Positions 33,716 to 44,819 of a stretch of DNA of 64,000 nucleotides are shown here, one piece after another. Under the pieces are notes generated by a model. It saw only the letters and a list, made by a program, of their open reading frames with translations. It had not been told where the DNA came from and did no database searches. Source of the stretch: Crossaster papposus (Eukaryota > Echinodermata > Asteroidea > Velatida > Solasteridae); contig JBAIAA010000750.1 in assembly GCA_037893245.1 (NCBI GenBank), forward strand, positions 1 to 64,000, read 5' to 3'. Numbering within the stretch: the stretch's first letter is position 1; every line of letters starts with the position of its first letter. A program made the translations under genes and the position numbers.

Positions 33716-34290
33716 CGAGTCCCAACTGGGTACATCTGGCCACCATGATGCACACTCCCAACCAGGTAACCAGGTACATCTGGCCTCCATGATGCAGAGT
33801 CCCAACTGAGTACATCTGGCCACCATGCTGCACAGTCCCAACCGGGTACACCCGGCCACCTTGATGCAGACTACCAACTGAGCTCACCTGGCCGTCATGA
33901 TGCACAATCCCAACTGTGTATATCCGGCCACCGTGGTGCAGAGTCCCAACCGAGTACATCTGACCACCATGATGCACAGTCACAACTGCGTACATCTGGA
34001 CACCGTGGTGCAGAGTCCTAACCGAGTACATCTGACCATGCACCATGATGCACAGTCACAACTGCATACATCTGGACACCATGGTGCAGAGTCCCAACCG
34101 AGTACATCTGACCACCATGATGCACAGTCACAACTGCGTACATATGGACACCGTGATGCAGAGTCCCAACCGAGTACATCTGACCACCATGATGCACAGT
34201 CACAACTGCGTATATCTGGCCACCGTGGTGCAGATTCCCAACTGAATACATCTACATGTAGCCTCCATGATGCAGAGTCTCAACGAGTAC
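33716..34290. repeat. 36-bp minisatellite, first block
   Basis: About sixteen units of GATGCACAGTCCCAACCGGG plus TACATCTGGCCACCAT. Since 36 is a multiple of three, long open frames run on both strands (for example a 169-codon plus frame rich in HNCVHL/QSPNRVHL). They are a by-product of the repeat. Two subtypes (CAGTCACAACTGCG and GAGTCCCAACCGAG) alternate between 33940 and 34200. Confidence 0.9.
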
Positions 34291-35227
34291 AAATGTACAT
34301 CTGGGCACAAAATATTTTCTCAATTATGTTTGAGTGTTATATGAACAGAGTCATTACACATTGCAAATCAAATCTGTGTTCTCAAAATGTGTGTCATGAT
34401 CTTTGAAAGTGATAAAAATTGGGCAAATCTGGTGACTAGTCTGGCAAAAATGGTCGAAATTGCAACTATCTAAATTGTGTACACTAGTTTTCTCGTAACC
34501 CTCCCTACATTGCCTATAGCTACACATCAGGATGGAATAAAATAAGACTACTTCAAAAACGATACAAATTGAGCTCGACAAAAAATACACTTGATTTTAG
34601 TAGAGAATTAACACTAAAATGGAAATTGCATATTAATACTCTTGTTGGTTGACTTTTCTTCAAAGCTTCTATCGCAAACGGTTCACTGAAATGTACGTCC
34701 ACGCAATGCACCACATTTACAAAAGCAGTGCCAGGAAAATCAGTGGAATATAGTTATCAAGTCATGTGAAATATGAATGTTAACATTCATAATTCACAGT
34801 AAAGTTCCGGTAATCCAGCTCATGATTTGAATAAAAGATAAGCGTCTACTAAAGTACTTCTAGTCTTGGGCTGTACATTCCAAAACTTAACAAAGAAAGT
34901 TTTGCCCTGAAACCTCATTGGTTCAAGACAACAATCAAAACGCATAAGCACACATTACAAAACAAGGAAATCCTAAGATTATTCAAATCATCAAATCTCA
35001 CTTTAATACCAGTCCTTGACAGACCAAATCTTTAGGCAGCTAAACTTGTATTAGATGTACAAAAGGGGGAGGTCATGGGAGCTGGCTGTTCTCTCAAAAC
35101 AAAATTGGAAAGCTCCAAAACTGATGCCCTTAACCAAGGATTGTGTTGCATTCAATGCATTCCTTCAAAGAAGAAATGCGCCCAACCTCGATCATTAGCT
35201 GGTCCTGCCTAGTCCAACCATCATTGA
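34291..35227. other. Non-coding DNA between minisatellite blocks
   Basis: AT-rich, no frame with coding character and no terminal repeats found. Confidence 0.3.
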
Positions 35228-35289
35228 CCAGTGTGGGTTCGAACAAACCGGGGTACATGTAGATAGTGAAACTGTAGAAGCTAATGGCT

Positions 35290-35748
35290 ACATGATGCCG
35301 AGTCTCAATTGAGTACATCTGGCTAACAGGAGATTCCCCATCAGAGTACAACGATCTGGCCACCATGATGAAGAGTCCAAACTGAGCGGTATACATCTGG
35401 CCACCGTGATGCAGAGTCCCAACTGCAGCCGCCATGATGCAGAGTCCCAACTGAGTACATATGACCACTGTGGTGCAGAGTCCAAGCCTACATCTGGCCA
35501 CCATAATGCCCAGTGCTAACCGGGTACATCTGGCCACCATGCTGCACAGTCCCAACCGAGTACATCCGGCCTCCATGATGAAAAGTCCCAACTGGGGACA
35601 TCTGGCCACCATGCTGCACAGTCCCAACTGAGTACATCTGGCCACCATGTTGCACAGTCCCAACCTGGTACATCTGGCTACCATGATGCACAAGCCCAGC
35701 TGAGTACATGTACATCTTGCCACCATGGTCGATGCACAGTCCCAACCG
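35290..35748. repeat. 36-bp minisatellite, second block
   Basis: About thirteen units of the same repeat as at 33716, preceded by the same flank. It is interrupted at 35757 by an hAT-like element. Confidence 0.88.
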
Positions 35749-35756
35749 GGTACATC

Positions 35757-36549
35757 CAGTGTTGTAGTCGAGTCACCTATGTCGAGTCCGAGTCACGGGT
35801 CACTTAAGTTTAAATAATTAAATAGTTAAACTACTTTGACCAGTTCACTTAGATGACTGGATCACTATTGATCGTAAACAACACACAGCCATCTCAGTCA
35901 GGCGGTGTTTTTACAGGTACCAGACATGCCAGACTATGGTCAGCTTCGGTTGCGTCTATGGCTAGATCAGCGCGTAAGCCGCCTATGTTTTAACATTAAA
36001 AAGAGGTAGCGATATAGCCGCAGCCAGCTAAAGCCGTCATTCGGATTCCGGAGACGAATTCCTATTTCCCTGGTAATATGCATCAAGCAGTGGCTATGGT
36101 GTTAAGGTTGACAGAATACCAGCGTTAATATTGGTGTCGTGCACAATAATGCTTTTACAGAAATATATCCCAGTGTTATTATGCGTATTGAACATACACA
36201 TGTACATGCGCTGTACATTACATGGGCATAGCAACACATTAATCACAAACACTATTACTTGCAACATCAGTATAACTGCTTATTTCGTGTGCTAAACGTT
36301 AATATTCCCCAATGTGCATGACGATCGGATCATTGGAATTGTTTTTAATATTTACAAAAAAAATAAAAAGGTATTGTTGGTGAAAATACGTGACTCGAGT
36401 CACAAGTCCTCGAGGTCAAGTCCGAGTCATGGTAGTCGAGTCCGAGTCCGAGTCTTTTGCCGACGTGACTCGAGTCAAGTCCGAGTCACCAAAACTATGA
36501 CTAGAGACGGACTCGAGTCCTAGTCCTGGACTCGAGTCATACAACTCTG
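35757..36549. mobile_element. hAT-like non-autonomous element inserted in the minisatellite
   Basis: Left end CAGTGTTGTAGTCGAGTCAC, right end GACTCGAGTCATACAACTCTG, inverted and nearly identical. Both sides are flanked by GGTACATC (35749-35756 and 36550-36557), an 8-bp duplication as in hAT elements, although the minisatellite itself repeats that word. GACTCGAGTC and GTCCGAGTC recur in the subterminal regions. 793 bp with no transposase. Confidence 0.75.
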
Positions 36550-36557
36550 GGTACATC

Positions 36558-36930
36558 ATGTCATCATGATGCAGAGTCCCAACTGAGTGTATATGACCAC
36601 TGTGGTGCAGAGTCCCAGCCTAAATCTGGCTACCATGATGCACAGTCCCAACCGAGTACATCTGGCCACCATAACGCACCACGTTAGTACATCTGGCCAC
36701 TATGATGCACATGCAGTCCCAACCGGGTAAATCTAGCCACCATATGATGCAGAGTCCCAACTGAGTACATCTGGCCACTTTGCACAGTCCCAACTGAATA
36801 CATCTAGCCTCCATGATGCAGAGTCCTAACCTAGTACATCTGGCCACCGTGATGCACAGTCACAACCGCGTACATCTGGACACCGTGGTGCACAGTCACA
36901 ACTGCGTACATCTGGACACAGTCATCTGGC
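36558..36930. repeat. 36-bp minisatellite, third block
   Basis: About ten more diverged units that continue the array after the hAT-like insertion. Confidence 0.85.
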
Positions 36931-36949
36931 TGCCATGATGCCTATTACC

Positions 36950-37960
36950 AAACCTTTTCAACAGGCCGCACGGCTACAACATACAAGGAGCTGGCCAACA
37001 CTTACACAGGTTGTTTTGTACAATAGGAGACCAAAATATGAAAGTATTGAGGTTTACAACTATAATCAGCAAGTACAATCCAAGAAAGCTGTTCATGATG
37101 AAATTCTCGAAAGCTAACTCCACCCGAAAAGGTTTCTCTAAAAAGGCTGACATTGCTTATGGTGCGGGGAAAGCGAGGGCGTGGAGTTCCAATTCTCATG
37201 CCAGTTAACATGAAAGAAAGTTTGGATATGTTGGCTAAAGAAAACAAGGGTAAAAGTTTCCTGTTTTCTCGACTTTGTGAGAATTAAACCACTCCTTCAA
37301 CCAGTTCGCGCCAGATGACGTATATAAACGCAAAGATTTCCCCCAATTCAAAACGGATGAAGCATAAACACGCCAAGTTCAAGTTCAGAAATGTATGTCA
37401 GCAGCGAGCAAGGCCGGAAATGCGTGGGTGTGCTTCCCGGCACTATCAGCCTGAACCCGCTTCGGATCGAGTTTCGTTAATAATAATCCCGCTCTTCGGC
37501 TCGGCGATGTTAAAATAATCCCGGCGTGACCTGGTTAAGGGCGTCTGGCATTGTTGCCAAGTTAGCAGCATCTGCTGAACCTAAGCTACAACAGCCATTC
37601 ACAATCAGATGTACAAAGTTCAGAAAGCATCTCGCAACTATGTGTCAGTTGCTAAATCTGAAGAAAAACACGCTTGAGCAACTGGCCAATCACATGGGGC
37701 ATGATATAGTAACCCACAGAGAGTACTACTGACTTCCTATGGAAAGAGTGCTCATTGCAAAAAAGAGCAAGTTGCTTAGTTTGGCACATGAGGGAAGAAC
37801 AAACACGAATTCAAAGGGAATTCACTATTTAAATGAGATCAATCTTGACCCTGATGAAGCCTTGACACAGTATCTGATGAGGAATTCACACACAAGTGAG
37901 TCTCAAAGAAGAGTTAAGATATTGCTAACGATGAATGCATCGTATGTTAACTGCTGATGG
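36950..37960 (+). pseudogene. Tyrosine-recombinase-like gene fragment, with catalytic C-terminus and a MITE insertion
   Basis: The plus frames follow the fragment at 29641 (LTQVVLYNRRPKYESIEVYN, later SFLFSRLCEN) and then reach ASGIVAKLAASAEPK after an inserted MITE (37296-37538). The end reads FRKHLATMCQLLNL..LEQLANHMGHDIVTHREYY. This has the box II layout of tyrosine recombinases: Arg, His/Lys two residues on, the helix, GH, and the Tyr nucleophile (REYY). A stop follows that tyrosine, and a further frame (MERVLIAKKSKLLSLAHEGR) continues the family's usual tail. Frame breaks and the MITE make it non-functional. The recombinase assignment rests on motif spacing only. It would fit Crypton-like elements. 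Confidence 0.5.
37296..37538. mobile_element. TTAA MITE, CCAGTTCGCGCC family, inserted in the recombinase-like gene
   Basis: TTCAACCAGTTCGCGCCAG at the left and GACCTGGTTAA at the right. The uninterrupted sequence is preserved in the copy at about 29843 (CCTTTAAGGG on the minus strand), so the insertion site is a TTAA-like CTTTAAGG. 243 bp. Confidence 0.75.
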
Positions 37961-37969
37961 TTTTCCATC

Positions 37970-38559
37970 TTAAAGGGTACTTGAAATCCAAAACTTTAAT
38001 ATGGCGAAATATACGTTTTAATAATGCTGAATACCTAACAACTGCAAAAACTTCATATTTGTTTATGTTCGTTCATTAATCATGACCCTAATATAAAAAG
38101 CAATATGCGCCGTGCCCCGCCCATAAAAGATGACGTCACGGTAAGAATAGAGCGTGGCTGTACCAGGCTAAGCCTAGCCTTGAATACAAGGCTATGCTGT
38201 ATCCGCAAAGTGGGATCATCGTTTGCCACAACACTAAACGTGTACATAGCCGTGCACATACGTATAATAATGCATTGCGGGCTATGTACAGGTTTGGTGT
38301 TATGACAAACGATGATCCCACGTTGCGGATACAGTGCAGCCTTGTATCCAAGGCTAGGCTTAGCCTGGTATATCCACGCTATATTCTTACCGTGACGTCA
38401 TCTTTTGTGGGCGGGGCACGGCGCATATTGCTTTTCATTTTAGGGTCACGATTAATGAGCAAAACCTAAACAAAAAAGTTTTTGCAGTTGTTAAGTATTC
38501 AGCGTTATTAAAGCGTATATTTCGCCATATTAAAGTTTTAAATTTCAGTTACCCTTTAA
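37970..38559. mobile_element. Palindromic TTAA-flanked foldback element
   Basis: The two halves are near-complete inverted copies: TTAAAGGGTACTTGAAATCC .. ATGACGTCACGGTAAG against CTTACCGTGACGTCAT .. TTTCAGTTACCCTTTAA. The centre is near 38264. TTAA lies at both ends. It follows 12 bases after the last codon of the recombinase-like fragment. 590 bp, no coding capacity. Confidence 0.85.
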
Positions 38560-39125
38560 GTATTTTGCTTATGGTATATTGCAGTTCTGCGACAACAGAT
38601 TTGTTAAAGAACAAACTGACAATTTTGCTTGACATAATGGCTGTTTTGCATTTAGCTTCGAATGGGAACAAACTGCAACAATAGTGCTTGATATAATGGC
38701 TGTTTCGCGTTTAGCTTTGAACGGGAACAAACTGCAACAATATTGCTTTGATTGCTGTCCCGAGCTTTCAGCTCAGAGAAGTTGTCACATCGCGGTTGTA
38801 TCATGCGGGGAAAAATGGAAAATAGCATAATTATCAAACTAAAGAGTATTCATATTATAATACTGATGAACCGCTGATTTTAGGCTAACCATTTGTTAGA
38901 TTTTAAAAATCAGATTTAATTAATAATGGCCTTTTCCCCACAGCCATCTGATCCACCCACTTTACTAGTCAAATATTTAGAACTCTCAATACTGTGTATG
39001 AGAGTCCCTAAATGTAAGCAGGGGTGTGAGTGGCCACATGCAAAAAAAAAACTGAAAACGGCCAGCAAAAAGCTGACATTTAATCAGTTCCCATACTTTA
39101 GTACAGAGCAGGTGTACCAAAAAGC
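38560..39125. other. Non-coding DNA with a short open frame
   Basis: TGACAATTTTGCTTGACATAATGGCTGTTT and its near copy (38614-38650, 38678-38708) form a short tandem duplication. The plus frame at 38926-39129 (CMRVPKCKQGCEWPH inside) follows a good acceptor (CCTTTTCCCCACAG) but ends within the next transposon. It is unassigned. Confidence 0.35.
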
Positions 39126-40239
39126 TTAAAGGAAACATGTAGTCTAACATCTTCATTACGCATTTTTTGTTTTAAATCAATAGATTTATGTGTATCAAAT
39201 GTGAATAAAAAGCAAAACTGGTTCTAGTGTACGTTTAGTGTGGTAATTTGCCGTCCAGAAATTGACCCCCCCCCCTTTTTAAATTTCGCGGCCACTCAAA
39301 ATAAGTGACGTAAATCGAGTCAGGCCCGGACAAATTATCGATAGTCGGTACGCGACGTCTAGGTACGAGACGGGTTCGCGTGGCCACGTACGCACACATT
39401 GTTGTGTGTACGAGAGTGAACGAATCCCGTACGCCTTGTGCACACGTACGTACATGTACATGTAAACGCGATCACCCACACGCACGCTGTCCAAAGCAAA
39501 GGATACCGTACAAAGTACATGTACATGTACAGTAATCGGCGCGGACTAAACATGGACGATCGTGAAAGTTCTTCGTCGGTTTTTAGTGAATCTGACGAAA
39601 ACAGTACAGATTCGTCCGATTGGAATATCGTTAGGACAGCATCTGACTTCAGCATGTTTTTTAAGGGCATGCCAAAGTTGCTGTACAGACCAGTGTCGAA
39701 GCACGACCGCTCAAAATGGTCGCTGCAGATCGGGCCGAAAAATCACTAGGCCCGGCGGGACCACTTCGCTCTGGTAAGCTTTACTTTGGCTGTCCAAATC
39801 CTCCGATATTTAGGATCAGCCGGAAACAAATGAAGGCTTACTCTATCCTTGGTAGTTTTGCTACACCCAGCAGCTACACATCTAGTCGGCATGACTGAAA
39901 ACAGTTGTATTTTTACCCTGATTTAGAATAAAAAACCGGCATGGTAAACTCGTAGACAAAGACTTGTTGCATGCAATGCGCGCATAATGCAAGCCAGGCC
40001 CGGGTAGCGCACCCCCGCAGCGAGGCAATTCTCTGCCTCGATTGTTGTCATACCCCACGCGAAGTTTTATGTTAATGAGGCTTCCCTTTGAGGGGCGGAG
40101 TGGTATGACTAAACATTTTCAAAAATTATTTTCTCCCATTTATCACAGAAAATAAACACAACCTCACACATAATGTTGTTGTCAATATGATACTTTATTG
40201 ATTTAAGCAAAAAAACACCTTATTACATGTTTCCTTTAA
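39126..40239. mobile_element. TTAA-flanked element with half a THAP domain (copy 1)
   Basis: Starts TTAAAGGAAACATGTAGTC and ends ATTACATGTTTCCTTTAA: inverted ends of about 16 bp and TTAA on both sides. 1114 bp. On the plus strand an ATG at 39552 opens the acidic MDDRESSSSVFSESDENSTD. On the minus strand a THAP N-terminal half lies at 39760-39892. A leader with ACATGTACATGTA repeats precedes the plus ORF. Copy 2 is at 51368-57278. A non-autonomous derivative of a larger transposon is likely. Confidence 0.8.
39760..39892 (-). pseudogene. THAP zinc-finger fragment in the TTAA element (copy 1)
   Basis: The minus frame starts with ATG and reads MPTRCVAAGCSKTTKDRVSL, then HLFPADPKYRRIWTAKVK and LTRAKW before a stop. 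This is the first half of a THAP DNA-binding domain: C-x4-C, the S/F-P loop with (L)HLFP.DP and the invariant Trp. The second zinc ligands (C and H) and the AVPTIF-type end are missing, so it cannot fold as a full THAP finger. THAP fingers occur in P-element transposases and related host proteins. It is antisense to the acidic plus-strand ORF of the element. Confidence 0.65.
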
Positions 40240-40470
40240 ATTTAGGGTAAAAATCTGCTAAAAAGCTGAATTCTCACACTCCTGTGTAAGATTCTGAAAA
40301 CATACAACACAAGAAAATACTAACCGACACATCAAACACCCTGTCCAATACAACTTTAGAACGAATCAGTCAACTGTGTACAAAAACAGTCTGCCATATA
40401 GTCTGCCATTAGACTACTGAAGAGATTTCCAAACAGCATGTTATCACTTTAAAAAATAGAAATTGCATAC
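40240..40470. other. Intron, no feature seen
   Basis: Short AT-rich stretch between the TTAA element and exon M4. Confidence 0.3.
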
Positions 40471-40644
40471 CATTTGATACATTTGCTCCTTGGCCAATTA
40501 TGAAGAATAACAAATGTTGGAACAAAAGTTCCCTTATATCTCGGGCACGCTTTGGTGCCAGTGTTCTGCCTGCTATGCTGTCTCCCTGAACTTTGTATTC
40601 CTCCTCTGGCACCAATGCACATGCTTCAACTGAAGTTTCAACCC
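40471..40644 (-). CDS. Exon M4 of the minus-strand gene
   Basis: Acceptor TTCTATATTTAG|GG at 40645 and donor TCA AAT G|GTATGC at 40470. 174 nt, phase 1 in and phase 1 out, fully open. It encodes VETSVEACALVPEEEYKVQG, DSIAGRTLAPKRARDIRELL and FQHLLFFIIGQGANVSN. The segment LLFQHLLFFIIG is hydrophobic but too short to be a sure membrane helix. Entry phase matches the exon at 50421. The next exon known downstream (22043) begins in phase 0, so at least one exon between 40470 and 22044 has not been found. Confidence 0.6.
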
Positions 40645-40722
40645 CTAAATATAGAAAGAAAAACAATCTCGTAAGAATAAAATAAATTAAGACCTGATGT
40701 TTCGAAAGCATAGTTTCAGAAC

Positions 40723-40977
40723 AGGGCCCAATATCTTGGCTCTGCTTACCGTTAGCAAAAAATCCCTGCTTACTATAGCAAAAAATTCGGTGCTTACGGT
40801 AAACGTATTTCACGCGTTAGCGAGGAATTTCGGTCTCTGAGCATGCGAACACCCCGTAACTAAGGATTCTGTGCTTACAGGGTTAGCGCAAAACTTTTCT
40901 GCTAGCGCGGTTAGCGAAAAATTGAGACCGTAAGCGCGAAATTCTGTGGTTAGCAGAGCCAAGAAATTTGGCCCTGG
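40723..40977. mobile_element. hAT-like MITE
   Basis: Left end CAGGGCCCAATATCTTGGCTCTGC, right end GCAGAGCCAAGAAATTTGGCCCTG. Imperfect 8-bp flanks GTTTCAGA and GTTTAAAC. The interior is built of TTAGCG/GCTTAC(GG)TAA words. 255 bp. It lies 80 bases upstream of exon M4. Confidence 0.65.
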
Positions 40978-41211
40978 TTTAAACATGTGCAATTTTCACA
41001 ACATAATATCAATTTTGAAGGGTGAAATGTGTTAGCTTTGGTTAATAATACCAATTTCCTCATAAAAGTGAACAATATTTTGGGGGTGAAAAACATTTAT
41101 GGTCAACCCATTACATGTGTAACTGTAACAGTGCGTGTTTAAAAAGTAATCATCACTGAGGTCAACAATTAAAAAATAAACTTTTCTTCATCAGATTGAT
41201 TCAAACTTGAA
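40978..41211. other. Intron, no feature seen
   Basis: AT-rich, no element ends found. Confidence 0.3.
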
Positions 41212-42670
41212 TAGGCAGGATCACGGCAGCAGTCGTTGGTGGCGCGCTCGTGGAGCCTCTTTTGAACGCAGAAGTTGTGGCCGAAAATCAGGACCGTAAA
41301 CACCCGTCCGACTTTTACCACGTGCGGGCCATCTTAATTTGAAGCACCGACTTCAACGATAAAATACTGACTTTTAGAGATAACATATGTAATTTTTAAT
41401 GCAAGAGAACGAAACAATATACCCTTGTTAGTAATAAAAACATCTTTTTTTATTTAATATTACTAGCGGTAAGCTTTGAGAACTTGCGGCAAATGTGGTT
41501 TAATATGTGCACGAAGAAAGACAAATATCACACCCCCTTCTTAATATCTTAGACTCGACCATCTCTCACTCCTCCACCAACCAATCAGTTGGCAAAGAAT
41601 TTATAAATCTAAATTATTCAAAAGCAATCAAAAGAGGGCGCTACAGTATGTGCCTCGCCTCGTGGGTGCGATGTGCATCATGAATGAATTGTTATCAACC
41701 AATAAAAAGTGTCTATGCAGTCGATACCTTAATTCGCAATAAAGGTGGGCGTGGTTACTAGATGATTGGCACGCACATTTTGCACAAGGCAGCAACTACG
41801 AATGTAGTGAGAATTTACCTAAACATTCAATGCTGAACCCGGTATACGGTTGATCGTTGCCAAATTCTCCCCACAAGTTGGGCTTACATGTCTGTCTCCG
41901 AATCGTTTTTTGGAACAAGTTGCAAAATGAACTCAGAAACGTGTTCAACTTTTGATAATTCACAGCGCAAAATCTTGCCCTAACGTCACAAAATTCGCAT
42001 TCGGTATGAACCGACCTCAGAAACATTGTAAAATATATGCCCCGTAGGCCTCCCCCATAATTGATCTATAGAAAGTTATGTGGTCGGCGCCCGGCACATC
42101 GAAATGGTTTGGAATTTCGTCGAAGGAATTCCTGTATAGTGTTTTTTCTTCACATTTTTGGTTGTGCAAGTTCATTTGGCAAGAATTATGCGTGATGATA
42201 TGGTATTCGAATCCCCAAACCAATTCTTGTTCTTGATTACAAATTTGTGTTTCTTCAAAATTCTTTCTCTGGTTACGACCGCCAAAACTGCTACCTCCAT
42301 GTTCCCAACTGGTAAATCTACCGCCTTTTCATACAATCAGACACCGCGCGCGCCTAGCAAGCAATATTATTCAACATAAACGTCACGGTTGGACAATACC
42401 ATCAAATCACGCAACAGGGGTGGAGATGCAGCGCCACGTACCGAATCGGATCACGTGACTCCCGATTGTCGCGTGTATAGGTCACAACTTTTGTGCTTAT
42501 TTCGGACCTCAAAACGGCCCAAAACACGATCACTAAATAATTCATAACTTATCTTCTTAATACCTTATTGAGGTCATTGGCCTCTCAATTTGTTCCTTGT
42601 TCCGAACTCTTTCAAATAATGTAACATTTGAAAGAATTGCAATAACGTAAATTGTCCATGATCCTGCCTA
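41212..42670. mobile_element. Probable inverted-repeat DNA element
   Basis: TAGGCAGGATCACGG at the left and CCATGATCCTGCCTA at the right are inverted, with TTGAA / TTGAA-like flanks (CTTGAA and ACTTGAAA). The interior has no coding match. Confidence 0.45.
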
Positions 42671-43482
42671 ACTTGAAACAGACCGCAGAACATGGACAAG
42701 TGTCCGCTGTAATCTTATACAGTGAGATATATATTCTCATAAGGCCATTTAAAATTTATTTTTAGGTTTTTATCACTCAACATTGAGGGGTCGACGTCAG
42801 GCATATGGATCATTAATTCCAAACCATAGCTTGACAACCTTCAACCCACAAGTAATCTGTGCACGTAATCTGTGTGATTACAAAAGGTATGATGTAGAGT
42901 TCAACCAACAACACAGCAATTAATTGGCCTACCCTTGCCAGCTATAGATGTCAAACTTTAAACTCTACGAGCACTGTACAACATGCGCTTAGCTCAATTC
43001 ACAGTTCACGCACGACATGTTATGTATGTACATGTCATGTATGTATGTATGTACATGTATGTATGGAGCCTAGAGCGTTGTCGTATCAATACCACATCGA
43101 CCCATCATGGTTCCCGACTATACGATGACGCATTGCATTAATAGCATAATAAATTCGCGCGATGTGGTTTGTTAACGACAGTAAATCTATTTAGCCGTAC
43201 AACTGTTGTAGGGTCGCACCATTAATCTCCATAAAAAAAAAGATCAACGGGTGGCACAGACTCTGTTCGTATTCATTGTCAGATGATTGAATGGCTGTTT
43301 GCTGTCATTAATGTCGCACAAATTGTTATGATAATTATGGCCATTTTACAAACCCTAACTTAGGCTCTGTCTTTATCACCATTACCAAACTGAATGAACA
43401 AATCTAAAACGAAGATGAAGCGGGGGTTCAGAAAACGGCCTGTGGGAGACGTCATCATTTAGTCGGGAGCCACATCACAGCT
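42671..43482. other. Intron with CATGTATG repeats
   Basis: TATGTATGTACATGTCATGTATGTATGTATGTACATGTATG at 43022-43065 is a short simple repeat. Nothing else supported. Confidence 0.4.
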
Positions 43483-43491
43483 AGTCTAGCC

Positions 43492-44819
43492 CTAGACCCT
43501 TGTGTTATTTCGGAGCCCACCACCACGCGCGCAGATTCGTTAACGCTGACTCTTTTTCAAATCCCGGCTTCGTGTGCGTTCTGGTCTCACGCATGCGTAG
43601 TTTACAAAATACGGCTGGATCCATGTTCGCACTGGAGCCGACGTTTGACAAACGTACATGATTTTGGATTCCCCTAAGGGTCTAGCACTAGTTGGCTAGC
43701 AATTGTTAACTTTAACCTTAGTTTTCGACGATTCTCCCTCGCTTTTCCGAGGGATCCAATCAGCGACCGAGTTTGAGCCTCATCATGAATTATTCATTAT
43801 ACACAAATACAGGATATGACTGGGTGTGCGTACACAGTGTACATGTAATGTACATGTACATGTACAGTGTATGTGATGGCGACTGTATGCACATATAGTA
43901 TGCATTGCGCGAAATATGCAGACTAAGGCCGCATCCGAATCTTTTGTCTGTGGCTATTGTCTAGGTGTTCGCCCATTACAAATACACGTGAGCAGGCTGA
44001 CAATAGACGTAGCCGTAGCTCTGGAAGCCCGTTTCGGACACGGCCTTAATAGCATTGTGTGGCCGATCTTCCGGGGCAGTGCTACTAGTGCAAGCTAGCT
44101 GCAGCCGCCAACCGGCGCGGCCTGGACGCATTGTACCCGTACCGATCTTGTCGAGTCCCGCTGCAGCATCTCGTTAGTAATGTGGTGCCGCGGAGAACGG
44201 AAGGTTTTTTTTTTATTCCAGTGTATCGAACCATAGAGAAAGGAACAGATCGAAGTCGAACGTACGTCATTTTGGCTACGTTTCCCTGAAATCAAAGGAA
44301 ACATTATCATTCGTTTCGTGGTTTCACTCATCACAAATTTAAACACCAAAGACAAATACCTCTGCACCCGCAGTCACAAATAAACGCCGGGGCAGCCATG
44401 ATTTGCTGTGTCGATGTACAATGTACATGTACATGTGTTCACAGGTCAATCGCGGCGAGTCTGGACATGTGTACACAGGTCAATCGCGGCGAGTCTGGAC
44501 ATGTGTACACAGGTCAATCGCGGCGAGTCTGGACATGTGTACACAGGTCAATCGCGGCGAGTCTGGACATGTTTTGCGCGACACAATAACTCTCAGGTCT
44601 GCACGTATTTGCTTAACCGTCCATCATTATCACGTGATATGAATACTGCATATATTACAATAGTCTGACCACGCCCACGATGTGCCAACTTGTCCAAGAC
44701 CTTCGACAGGGTCCAATTCACGGGTGGGGGTTCGTCGTGAAATAGCGCCCTCTATAACATCGGTGGTTTGTGTCAGTGATCGCGAAATAAACAACACGAA
44801 GGTCTTGGAACCAAGACTA
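43492..44819 (-). mobile_element. Mutator-like non-autonomous element (copy 2, inverted)
   Basis: Starts TAGTCTAGCCCTAGACCC and ends GGTCTTGGAACCAAGACTA, the mirror of copy 1 at 31320. It is flanked by CATCACAGC at 43483-43491 and 44820-44828, a different 9-bp duplication, which shows independent insertion. It has four units of the 35-36 bp repeat (GGTCAATCGCGGCGAGTCTG) at 44449-44570 against two in copy 1, and a nested 125-bp MITE at 43924-44048. Confidence 0.82.
43924..44048. mobile_element. Harbinger-type MITE nested in copy 2
   Basis: TAAGGCCGCATCCGAATC at the left and TTTCGGACACGGCCTTA at the right are inverted. Copy 1 of the host element shows the empty site: reading GCAGACTTAATAGC there, against GCAGAC-insert-ATAGC here, giving a 3-bp TTA/TAA duplication as PIF/Harbinger elements make. 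Confidence 0.7.

Noticed and set aside
33897-34406. 169-codon plus-strand frame
   Set aside because: Pure by-product of a 36-bp repeat, equally open on the other strand.
35130-35726. 198-codon minus-strand frame
   Set aside because: Mostly 36-bp minisatellite read as VARCTQLGLC repeats.
38926-39129. 67-codon plus frame after a good acceptor
   Set aside because: It runs into the TTAA element and has an A7 run. No partner exon or domain.
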